From Nephromyces sp. MM_2019 (lineage: Eukaryota; Apicomplexa; Aconoidasida; Nephromycida), in assembly GCA_015657535.1 (NCBI GenBank), contig JADHZB010000555.1, positions 59,423 through 123,422 on the forward strand: 64,000 bases of DNA, read 5' to 3'. The notes beneath the pieces were generated by a model. That model did no database searches. It was not told the DNA's origin and saw only the letters and a list, made by a program, of their open reading frames with translations. Every line of letters begins with the position of its first letter. Positions within the stretch are counted from its first letter, which is position 1. Below, piece after piece: positions 33,601 through 43,811 of this stretch. The position numbers and the translations under genes were made by a program.

Positions 33601-36600
33601 AGGTTGAAATTATGCTAAATACTGTAAAAAACAGTATAATTAGCTCCTTAAACGCTACTGAAGCAGCTAATATAGCCTTAAGAGTAAACAATGACGCAAA
33701 AGATGGAATAATATCTCTATGCACTCCATGATGGTGTATACTTAAATTTTCATTGATTTCTCCCACAGGAACGAAAAAATCAACGATGAGGCACGCACGT
33801 CAAAATAGCAATTCCAAACACACACAGCAATTCACCTACATGTTCATCCGGAAACATAGAAGGAGTCAAAGGGCGCTGAGCGGTATAATCTCTAATAGAA
33901 CCTCCTAATAATGAGCACAAAAATGGTAAAGAGGCATTATAGATGCAAAGAGTTTCAGATTACAATTATCACCTCTGTGATCTCTTTTATATATATGACT
34001 TTTTCATTGCAATCCTTGATTGGCTCTATACAACGTGGAACTACTTTTTGGCTTAACTAACGCTATGAGCACTGTGAGTTCCAGCTGTGTGTGCTGAAAG
34101 GAAACGGATGCGCCTCATAGCTTGACTAAAGCAAAACAAATTACGCACACACATTGTACTATCTAGCTCTAGCGTGTGCTAAATGAAATGGGAGCATTTC
34201 TTGCTGAGATCGTTGTATCTTGCAGTGTGGTTACCCTCACATCAAATACTGTGATAAGGTATATATGGCTGAGGATAAGAAATAATGCATGGGATTAGCC
34301 ACGTCTCTCACAAGCCCCATAAAAAAATACTTCGTACTATTAGCTGAGAAAATAAAGCTTCATATACCGTATTTCTCGACAATTTCCGCATCATCCACAA
34401 AATCAGCGTTCCCTACATTTATTCCAAGGCCAAGGAATCCATGCTGAACATTTTCAAAAAGCGAGAAAAATTAATGCAGCAGCATATATATCCAAAAATT
34501 TGGAAAGAAAGCAATACAGAGACACATAAAATAGCAGCCAGATTGAACATGCTTTTTCATCTTTAGTTTGAACCAGGTGTGTTTAACTGGTGAATTCACG
34601 AATATCACTTCTTTTGAAAGATTTTATTCACCCGGTATTGTGGTAAACATCATCTTCAGTGAGAAAAATGGTAAAAAGCTTTGGAAAGCCATGCATATGC
34701 TTCCCTGCATGTGCTTCCTAAGAGATACTATATTCTGTATCACAAGCATTTTGTTCCTCGCAGAGAAATAAAAAAAATACGTTTAATGCCTCAAGCTACC
34801 AAAGACAAAAATCAGCTTCTGCCTGCACTCATAAGAAAGCTCCTCCACAACAAGTCATCTTCATGCAATATAACCCCCAAAAGCAGAGAAAAAAATTTCC
34901 CCCTCAATCTACTATATCATCGTATGTTAGCTCTTCGCCCAGAAAATACGACTGCATCGACATTTCATTGACTTCTCCCGTCAAGAGTAATTCTTTATAC
35001 AGAAGTTTAAGGCAGCTAAAGAATCGTAGCAAAATAAAACGAACCAGAAAACCCAAAATGAAACGTTAAAAAAGTAGCTACACATTCCACGAAAGTTCTG
35101 TTCTAAGTAAAAGCAAAAAGATCTACAATTTTCTAATGCTGCTTCTTACTGTAGGCCCAGATCTTCTGTCTTCTAATAGTTGACGCTGCTTCTCCACAGA
35201 TTCTGGCGTAGAAATCTTAAGCTTCCATTGCGATAGATGATTTCCAGCTGCGAAACAACAAATAGAGTGATCAAGTTTACCAAATTATCCGTGAGATATG
35301 AGTCAACTTGAAAAGTGCCATTGCCGTCACACATTCTACCTGTAGCTACGCGTAAAAAGTGCCATTGCCGCCATATAGCCCACCTATAGCTAAACTTGAA
35401 AACACTAAAATCGCATCCACAGCTTCCTCATTTTACTCAGTAAATCCAAAATAAACGCAAAATAGAAACTTTCAGCTTTCATAAAAACCTTCAAGGTCAG
35501 AGCATATTGTATTTAGTAGGGTGAAGCGTTGCAGTTTTCCTCCATCTGCCGAATTGAAAAAGTAACTTTACGTCCACATCATCATTTCTAGAGCTTTCAG
35601 CTAATGCAAAACCTTTTACAGGAACCCACTTTTTTCAAATCCAACAAAAGTAGCGTTTTCTTTGTGCTCCGAGCTTGACTCTTTGGTATCTACAAAATGA
35701 TTCCGGCCAACTCGGTTATCGATTCCCGTGGGTCGTGCACTTTGCATTCCCAAAAATTTCTCGTAGAATTTCACCGTCTTGTGTTTATCAGGGACCTTGC
35801 AACGATTCGTTTAAATAAGTAAAGCTTAGCAGATGAAAAATCCAAAGAAACTAATCAACACCAATTTGAAGGAGTTTCCTCTTGGCACCTCATGTAGATA
35901 AACAGTTTTAGTATCACTTTTAAATGAAATTATTCGAATAATTTTTGCCCGGTGGGAGTATGTATTAATAACCTCCTGAGGTGTTTTTGTGGCGATACTC
36001 TGGTTCACGATTATAGCTCAACAAATGAAAAAAAAATAGTTCAGCCTACAATAGAAGGATCATCCTGCATAAAAAAATTACCCTGAGAAAGCTCTCTCAT
36101 TGAGTAGTATCAATTTTAAACTAACGAAATATCGTCATATTCAAGCAGTAAAAAATACTCTTCAGTAACCGAATGAGAACCGGGTGAAAAGGGAGGATCA
36201 AGCACACTATCGAGACCCTAATAATGCCACAGAGGTAATTTTAATCTTTTTTTTGAGCAATCTCGATGCCTTGAAGATAATAATATTGATTGGTATTAAA
36301 ATTTGCGAAAAGCCTTTTATCTGACGTTGTAATCAACAAAAACAAATTTTTACGTGATTCAACAATGTAGCTATGAAACTTTTATCGTTAATATATGAGG
36401 AAAATATGCGTCCATGTACCTGTAGAGAAACGTATTCCAGTTTGGCACCATTGGAGAAGCCATTCCCCAAATCAACGTCTAAGAAACATCGCGAATCCGT
36501 GAATGAACTTCTACTTTATAAAAATTGGTATTCACGTTTGATAATACAAACTTATGAAAGGACAATATTCTCTAATTGTAGTAATATGATCGAAATAAAT

Positions 36601-37545
36601 GTCTTTTCACCGTAATTTTAACAGCAAGCTTCTCTGGGATAAATAATTTATAAGCGAAATTTCGCCGCGAAAAGCACTCGCTTCAGGCACCTAAGGTCGA
36701 AAGTACCTCTTCAAGGTTGGAGCCATTAACAGCATCCACGAAAACCGCACCTCGTCTGAACCAAAATTGCAGCGACTTACCCAAAAAGCAGGTGCAAAAA
36801 CTAGTAATCAACTAAAATGCTACCACGAAGACAATTCCTTAGCTCATGAAGACAAAAAATTACAGCTCGAAGAACCTAAGCAATTTTAACAAAGGTACAA
36901 ATATAGAAGCCCCAAAGCACTTAAACCATAAGGCGATTTGCAATGCCATCACAAGTTGACGGCCTTGTTCCATGATCTTGAACAAGCACACGCAAACTTC
37001 ATTCAACTTAGCCAGCTCTATCAGAAAAAAAAACATACATTCTTACGAAAAAATTAAGAACATAATCCTACACTCCCGCAAACTGCTAGCAATTGATCAC
37101 AAAATTCATCTTCAAGATATGTTTTAAATAAAAAAACAGAGGATCCGCATGCAGCCACGAAAAAAAGTTTACCATCTGCCGCTGAGCCCTGTAACTGTAC
37201 CCCATGATGTCGGTTCCTGAACTTTGGTCCACAAGATTTAATCAAACTCGGTATATCGCCATGTTGAAGACTCAGTGGAGCTTTTCCACTTCCCATTGAA
37301 TAAATTCTTCCGTAAGCCTTTGCATTCGGATACGGCACAAAACCCCAAGCATTTGATAAGGCAGAAAACGCACATGGAAATTTTTCAGGAGCCACAACGT
37401 GATTCATAAAAAATGCCTTGCTTCTGTCATTTGATGACTTACAAAGGGTTTTCGCACAAAAACTGGCAACCGCCATCATGAGAAGCATCGAAAAATGCTT
37501 CGGGCGTAGCTTCACAGATGACATGGCGAGGCTAAAAGTGCTCAT
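30603..37545 (-). CDS. Two-domain glyoxalase/VOC-superfamily protein (GLOD4/GILP-like) with hydrophobic leader
   Basis: Twelve exons fit in phase: 37545-37173, 36478-36420, 35975-35889, 35795-35630, 35545-35489, 35247-35150, 34443-34368, 33904-33826, 33227-33140, 32246-32181, 31787-31626 and 30797-30603. They give 501 residues. Two glyoxalase-like modules follow each other. The first has VPDKHKTVKFYEKFLGMQ, HGFLGLGINV and NAFIFDPNSFGLEIVEYP. The second has VRLYTSSLKEASHFYSKVLG, SKTFGYGPSG, EPLLQMAYAYDED and FVIKDPDGYKFLIYQT. The family covers glyoxalase I (methylglyoxal-glutathione isomerase) and metal-binding relatives. The usual metal-ligand Gln/His at the start of each module is not obvious, so catalytic activity is uncertain. 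The N-terminus holds a hydrophobic stretch (SMLLMMAVASF, residues about 19-29) before a Ser/Asn/Lys-rich region, possibly an ER or plastid leader. An alternative start at 37407 would remove it. Residues 50-170 are unassigned. Confidence 0.8.
35306..35385. repeat. Tandem duplication, about 37-nt unit
   Basis: Two copies of a unit beginning AAAAGTGCCATTGCCG and ending CCTxTAGCTA lie in the intron between glyoxalase-like exons 35545-35489 and 35247-35150. Confidence 0.65.
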
Positions 37546-38154
37546 TAACAAAAAATTTACTGCTCTTACTGTTTCTGCGTTACATTGTGCAGGTGCCAAA
37601 TGGTCATCTTGCAGCTTGTCTTTGTTTGAAGCATCACTTGTTGAGAAATTTATTTTTCTACAAACCTAGTTGGAAGATAAACAGGGAAACTCCATCAAAC
37701 ATGTTCACGTGTGGTATTAAAGAAGACTTTATTTCTTTCCAGAAAAGAGCTATACTGCAGTGCATTCTTGTAAAATAGTTGAAACCAAGTCGCTCCTCAT
37801 TATGATGATGTGCAGCTAATTCGCCCAACCCTTGCCGTGATGTATTGTGAGCGAGAAAATTAATTTACTTCAGTCTTTCAGGAAAAACTGGAAGCTGAGA
37901 ATGACGGCCTACTCAAAGTGGTTGCGGTTTCATCTTCTCGTTGCTTCAAGCCTAGAAATAGTCTTGTTAGTTTAGCACTTTTCTCAGCTGCGTAGCGGGG
38001 ATGAGTCTATTGAAACTAGAAAATGCCGCTCGTATTGTACTGCCGGACGCTCAGGTACTCATTTAAGGTTGCATTAACTCGCGCCGTAGAATTAAATTAA
38101 CAGGGTATCCTGGAAGTAAATTGTGAATACACCACAAACTTCAGCCGACAATAA
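37478..38154 (+). CDS. Small coiled-coil-like protein, unknown function, antisense-overlapping the glyoxalase leader exon
   Basis: Four exons fit in phase: 37478-37639, 37882-37939, 37996-38054 and 38104-38154 (TAA), giving 109 residues. The first exon reads MRSIEKCFGRSFTDDMARL and SLFEASL. It joins to EKLEAENDGLLK, then MSLLKLENAARIVLPDAQ and EVNCEYTTNFSRQ. A short coiled coil followed by a small domain is possible, but I recognise no family. Exon 1 lies on the opposite strand to the first exon of the glyoxalase-like gene. Either the starts overlap by 68 bp or, if that gene starts at 37407, the two are divergent 70 bp apart. Confidence 0.4.
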
Positions 38155-38159
38155 AGCAT

Positions 38160-39130
38160 TTCCGCCTAGCAATACAACGGAAAGGATATATAAGCTAGTC
38201 ATGATCCAGCTCTATAAGGTAATTTGTATTTTCTAGATTGAACTAAAGTCAGTCCTTTACTTTGATCTGCCACGTCAAACTTTCGGCAAAAGGTGCAAAG
38301 CGGCACTCTGGAAAGCTTTAAGCAGCAATTGTCACAGCGAAGACACGTAGCTTATTTTTCTGCACGTAACCAAATTAAGAAACGCCATCAGAAATAGGAG
38401 AATCTACCTGTACATCTGAAATCTTTCATTTCAGTACATGCGTATACACGGATCGTCGCAGTTCCAGATTGTTATTCAACGAGGCTGGCATAGATGACAA
38501 CTGGCTAGTGATATGCATATATATCCCGTTGTCTATTCTAAATCATGGCCATGTAAAACTGATTTCAATATGATAGACGCCTTATGTTCGCCTAAAACAT
38601 ATTGAACTTAAGCCTTCTTTTATTTTTTGCTCATTATTGAATATAACCACTATTTATACAGGCCAAAGAGAAATAGTTTCCAATTATAATAGCCATTGAT
38701 AGCAGAAAACATGTTTTTTTGAGTTTTTGCACCTAGCTGCATCAAGTATCTGCAACTAGACACTTTTGTATAATTGCTGTCGGTAAAGCTCACTAGCATC
38801 TACAAACTAGTGAAATCTAGAGGGAAGCTTTTGTAGTCATGCATCTATTGTTTTTCATGCTGACCGCGCTGACTTGATCATAGCGGTTCTTTGTGAATTC
38901 GACTCAAAATGGTGGTTGAAAGCTGTTTCCATGCGGCCAAATGCATTAAGGATGGTCATTCACAAAGTCTTTTCTACGCAAAAGTATTCAGTATTCAGGA
39001 TTATAGCATGTTCTTTATTTCATCACTTTTTTGACATCTGCACTCACCCCGAGGTTCATTATAGGTTCCTTAACTCCCAAATAAAAAGCATATTTTGGAT
39101 AAATTTATCCCATGAAAAAAAGTTCCCAAA
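38160..39130. other. Intergenic stretch, nothing assigned
   Basis: AT-rich sequence between the plus-strand small gene and the 3' end of the minus-strand gene at 39138. A plus frame (38874-39143) and an overlapping minus frame (about 38966-38866, MTILNAFGRMETAFNHH) are both open. I cannot choose between them or link either to other exons. Confidence 0.35.
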
Positions 39131-39137
39131 GAACTTT

Positions 39138-40184
39138 TCATGAAGCAAAATAGTTGCCAGTAGGAGCTATTCTTCTTTCATAGTAGATAAAGCTATACAG
39201 AATGGGTTGCCCTTATCAGCGGTCACTTTCATCCACTTTCTATTTCATATCGCCATATTAGTGGTTTAGGCTAGATGCGAATAGGTAGTACGTCACTTAC
39301 GTCATTGAATTCTCAAACAAAGCGGGTTCATTTCTTTTATATCCACTTTGAAGTCTAGGTAATAGCAGCAGATACTAAGAGTTTCCGGGGTGGAGCGTGG
39401 GTGTTTTGTGCACCGAGCAAAAATTATTTAAGTTTATTTTGAAATACGATAAATGCTACTAGCCATAGGATATGCGTATGAAATTCAAATTGTAGCATTT
39501 CGAATTTAATACTCACCCTGGCTTTTATTTGCATTCCTGCTATAAATACTACTAAAAAAGTTGGAATTTTTGTTCAAATTATGCAAAAATTCATCATATC
39601 TATTGTATAAATTAGCAGACAGCAGTTTTTTCCTTTGAATTCAATATACTTTTCGTGTGTAGGGCGACTATCTACTCGTGATCGTATGCTTAAAATAATG
39701 GCCTTATCAACACACTAGGCGAGTACTAGTATTTTAAGCATGGTATCAATACACTGCCTTGGCAGGGGCATCATAAAACTAGAGGCGGCAGGATTTTAAC
39801 GTGCTGGAGACCAAGATGATGCCCAAGTATTTCAAGCCGCCACATTGAGCTAACATTGATGACCTTCAATGTACCTTCGAGCCCATCGAATATTCAAAAA
39901 AATTGATACCGCTTGCTACTGTTCGCGTTTTCAATGAAGGGAAGCGTCAAGTCTTGATTATTGTTGGTCGCTAGCCATCCCCGTAATAATTTGCTTTCTC
40001 CTGGTACTCCAGATCGGTGAACAATTACATTCACTATAAAATGTTCTGTTTCTATTTGGTCATCATCGTCAATACAAGGAACTAAACTTTTTGTATAATA
40101 TAAGGGCTCTCTGTCAAAAAATCTTGGGGTAACCCCAAAGCCGCTTCCTCCCGTGGCTCTGCTAAGATTTCTATCAATTTTCAT
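39138..40184 (-). CDS. Small protein of unknown function, divergent from NSRP1
   Basis: Five exons fit in phase: 40184-39910, 39551-39517, 39458-39448 (11-nt microexon), 39374-39301 and 39192-39138 (TGA), giving 149 residues. The start MKIDRNLSRATGGSGFGVTP is an ATG with no in-frame ATG upstream. The first exon is polar and acidic (CIDDDDQIETEHFIVNVIVH). The middle has a short hydrophobic stretch, VAFIYLLLLPRLQ, created across the microexon. The donors of exons 2 and 4 are strong (GTGAGT, GTAAGT). I recognise no domain. The 11-nt exon is inferred only because the phases then match. Confidence 0.55.
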
Positions 40185-40293
40185 GAGCGTCCAATCGTAA
40201 TGTTTAGAGCGAGCGTAAGGAGTATGTAAGCTTCACATGGTGAAGAAGGCTGTTTCTGATAACTGCTTTGCCTTTTCGTGGTGAAATTGCAAG
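40185..40293. promoter_or_regulatory. Short bidirectional promoter
   Basis: Only 109 bp separate the ATG of the minus-strand gene at 40184 from the ATG of the NSRP1 homologue at 40294. The two genes must share or interleave promoter elements. I see no TATA box that clearly serves either side. Confidence 0.5.
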
Positions 40294-41832
40294 ATGTCAA
40301 CCTCGAAGCCAAAGCTCTCACTTTCGTTGAAAGTGTCTTCTCAAAGCAAGCCAACCCCCGATAAAAAGAAAGAAAAAGCTGTCAGCAAATCAAATGAAGG
40401 CCTTTCAACTAAGAAATTGTTCGAAGATGCATTGCTTAATGATACTTCTTCCTCATCCAGTAAAGTCTATGCGAAGGAGGTTACAAAGGAGAGTAAAATA
40501 CCTAATGTAGCTATTGCGAATGATCCGAGCTTATACTGCTATGATGAATTTTTGGTGGATAAAAAGAAAGATGAACCGAAAAAAACGCGTTTGTATCTTG
40601 GATATATCCCTACCAGCACAGATTCTGGTCATGATGATGCCACTATTCCTGAAAAGGCATCTTCAGTTACTCATGGTAATAACGTGAGCTTGGAAGGTAA
40701 GCTAAATTTGTTTACCCAAGATAGTGACAGAGATTCCGTGAAAAACGTCAAGCTGGATACTTGCTCCAAGGGAACTCGACCTGGGTACAATAAGGAGCAT
40801 GAATATCTTAATCCGACTTTCGAGCAATCTTCCTTGCCCCATGGGATCCCTGTGTCACATTCTGCTGCGGAAACTCAGCATTCCCAAAGCACCTTATTAA
40901 GCACTGTGGGACAAGCGGGTATTGATCATACCTCAGATGAATCGCATCTACAATTTGATCATTATGAGCCATCAAATGATGAACCACCCAGCTTACAAAA
41001 TCAAAAGCGTCAATCCCGGTACATTTCTTCGTTGCTCCAGGCAGCTCAACGCCGTACTGTTGAGCAGGAGATAATCCAGGAAAGAGTCATGCACAAGGAG
41101 CTGAAACGTGAAGAAGCTCTATATGGGCAGAAAGAAGCCTTTATAACGCCGGCTTACGAAAGAAAGTTGAAAGCGAGGCAAATTATTGAAGCTCAACTTA
41201 AAAATGATGAGCAGAAAGAACTCCTGAATGATATCACGAAGAAACGTGACTTATCAGCGCTGCATGCTAACTTGCTAAGCAGTGGTAAACGTTATCGGAG
41301 TAATGCAGTGACTGGTACTGCTGCTAATTCAAATGATTTGGAGACCAAAGTAGATGCCTCAACCGGTGTTGCAGCGCATAATAATGCAGCTGGTGGAGCA
41401 GGTAAGATTCTTCCGAGTGTCTTCTCAAGAGCAGATTATATGGAAGATGCTTGGCACTATGTTTTATACGAATTGAAGCACATTTTTTGGGTAAAATTTT
41501 TTATTTTTTTATTTACAGGAGCACTGGAATGGAGAGCTGCATCTTCCGAACACCACAGTGGCACCGATATCTGCTCGGATAATATCTTGCACCGACGAGC
41601 CAGTGACGCTACACAGCGGTTGGATTTGGTACACAAAGATAGCAGTACTTCGGATGCTGCAATGACGCTCTGCTCCTATACATCTGTAGATCTATCTGGA
41701 GCGGAACAGGGCCAGTATCCAATACTTCCTGCTGTGAATGGTCCCTCGAAACAGGAAAAGCTGGCGTTTGCACGTGAAAGATATATGGATCGGAAGAGGA
41801 TGCGTGACGCAGAAAAAAGTGCGCACTTATAG
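40294..41832 (+). CDS. NSRP1: Nuclear speckle splicing regulatory protein 1 (CCDC55/DUF2040) homologue
   Basis: Exon 1 is 40294-41401 and exon 2 is 41519-41832, giving 473 residues after removal of a 117-nt intron (GTAAGA...TTTACAG, phase 1). The N-terminal part has the family signature DPSLYCYDEFLVDKKK. After a Ser-rich insertion comes the core coiled-coil block RYISSLLQAAQRRTVEQEI, then QKEAFITPAYERKLKARQ and KRDLSALHANLL. The C-terminus FARERYMDRKRMR matches the family's conserved end. NSRP1 proteins sit in nuclear speckles and influence alternative splice-site choice; that role here is by homology. The intron is a multiple of three and has no stop, so unspliced RNA would give a 512-residue form with an extra hydrophobic insert (HIFWVKFFIFLFTG). 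A hydrophobic insert in a nuclear protein argues for splicing. Confidence 0.88.
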   Translation: MSTSKPKLSLSLKVSSQSKPTPDKKKEKAVSKSNEGLSTKKLFEDALLNDTSSSSSKVYAKEVTKESKIPNVAIANDPSLYCYDEFLVDKKKDEPKKTRLYLGYIPTSTDSGHDDATIPEKASSVTHGNNVSLEGKLNLFTQDSDRDSVKNVKLDTCSKGTRPGYNKEHEYLNPTFEQSSLPHGIPVSHSAAETQHSQSTLLSTVGQAGIDHTSDESHLQFDHYEPSNDEPPSLQNQKRQSRYISSLLQAAQRRTVEQEIIQERVMHKELKREEALYGQKEAFITPAYERKLKARQIIEAQLKNDEQKELLNDITKKRDLSALHANLLSSGKRYRSNAVTGTAANSNDLETKVDASTGVAAHNNAAGGAGKILPSVFSRADYMEDAWHYVLYELKHIFWVKFFIFLFTGALEWRAASSEHHSGTDICSDNILHRRASDATQRLDLVHKDSSTSDAAMTLCSYTSVDLSGAEQGQYPILPAVNGPSKQEKLAFARERYMDRKRMRDAEKSAHL

Positions 41833-41839
41833 TCTACTC

Positions 41840-43811
41840 TTTTTCTTAGTAGAGAATAAACTGACTACTGGTTACAGTCATATTTTACAGAGCTTCGACG
41901 TACGTGAGTGCAGCGTAGTATTTGTAGCCTCTTCACTTTATAACTAGATTATAATCGGCTTAGAGTCTGTGCAAATGTCTTTTTTCAGAATCATTATAGG
42001 TATTATTAGCTTATTCTGGTCATTCGTTAAACTATTTCGTTTGTTGATTCGTTGGAATTTTGAAATGTCCCGAGCTAGCTAGGCAAAATATTAATTTGAT
42101 TACTGATGTGTGTTGGAAATTTCACAGGAAGAATACTTGTACAGCGAAACCGCTTTGTTAAGTGCTTCAATGTCTAAAATTAGAACTATTCGCTGAAGTT
42201 ATTTTATTAATGTATTAAATGAATCAAGAAGACAGCGAATTTACGGCTCCGCTAGTATCTCTGCAAAACTTTGTGATTTCTTATGTTATCCCATGAAGTA
42301 GGGTATAAGGCGAAGTACGGCTTGATGCCAAAAATAAGCTACGATAAGAATGTATTTTTTCGTGCTCGTTTACAACCGGCTTATAACTATTTTTCGACGA
42401 ATTTTCCTGTGGAGATTATGTTTCTTTATATCTGCACTTACTGCTCGTCGTCTTGTCGCCACTAGTAGCCTAGAAGTGCAGAAAAACTTTCATATTTTCC
42501 ATTGGTTTGATTTTTTTACGTTTCAGTGAAGCGTGTCTCACTTTTTATTTAAGCTGAGTAGTATAATCTGGGATCAAGTCAAAACGTAAGGATATATAAA
42601 TCTATATTCTGATTACGGGAACAATGGATGCGTCGCCTTAGTATGGTGCATGTCTTTGTTTTAAGGGAGTCCTGCCGCATTTTGTCAGGATTACGTACTT
42701 TTTTTCTTGATTGCTTGTAATGTTCAAGTAGATGCACCTTATTCTGGCAACTCCAATTTCCCTACAACTTCAACAGTTCTGGGCGTACTTTTATTACGCT
42801 TATTTTGATGGCTTAAGTCTTGATAAAAAATTCGCATATCAAGCACTGCAGAAACAGATTGCATACTTTTGTTTAAACTGCCTGTGAATTCAACTTTTGA
42901 TTCCTGGGATTCCTCCTCTCGTTTTATGTAATATAAGAAATCTTGTATGGGTTTCCTGTGTTTTTGGCTTGATGATTACCCATCCAGATGGCTTACTTTT
43001 CATTTTGCTTTCTATTTTGAACTCTTGAGGTTCCTGCTAATGCGACCGCTGTAATATTTAAGTGCTTGCATAGAGTATAGTTGCTTCTAAAATTTATAAG
43101 TATGCACGTGTAGTTGCTATGAGCCAGGATAACGTTTGCATAGTTTTTTGGTAGTACTGTGGTGGTCATTTCGGGTTCTATATGCAATTTTTAAAGCTTC
43201 CGTTTTTTATTTTGGATGCATCTCATGAAATAAGCAATTCTCAGCCTGTTAGAAGACATGCAGCAAATGCGATAGGATATTTCATTTTTTTATGATAAGC
43301 AATCTTAAGTTCACATTCAGCTAGCCATCTATAGGTAACTGAGGCAATTACTCAAGGAATTCTGAGTTTTTTCGTTGAGGCTTTCATGCTGGCTCCTGCT
43401 CTTTTGGAGTCTATGATTTAGACACCTCAATGCCACTCTAGGTTATTTAAGCTCTAAATATTTCTGCTCCTTTCCATGGCAATCTTTGCTGTAACTCTCT
43501 TTCAAGTAAAAGCACAGCTTTCTTATTTATGCTCTTTCGGGGATTTCTATACTTGCGCGGAAAAAATCTCATTTATATAAGGGTTAACATTTTTTAGCTC
43601 CTTGATTGACCTGTAACCTCGCAAGACAACAGTGAACTCATTGCGTATGCCGGCATGAGATACACGCACCAAAGAAGGCAGGATGATATTCTCATTCAGT
43701 TAGTCTTTTAATGTCATTTAATTTTTAAATGACCGCTACAGCCTAGGACTCCCTTAATTTTTAAATTGGCTCACTTTACCCTATGGCAGAGAATTTTCTT
43801 CCGCTTTTTAG
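41840..43811. other. Region with scattered plus-strand exon candidates, no model
   Basis: Short coding-looking blocks lie after good acceptors: near 42128 (EEYLYSETALLSASMSKI), 42642-42694 (MVHVFVLRESCRILSGL, with donor GTACTT), 42729-42790 (DAPYSGNSNFPTTSTVLG) and 42991-43030 (TFHFAFYFELL). They may be 5' exons of the plus-strand gene whose later exons start at 43812, but I could not join them throughout. Confidence 0.3.
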
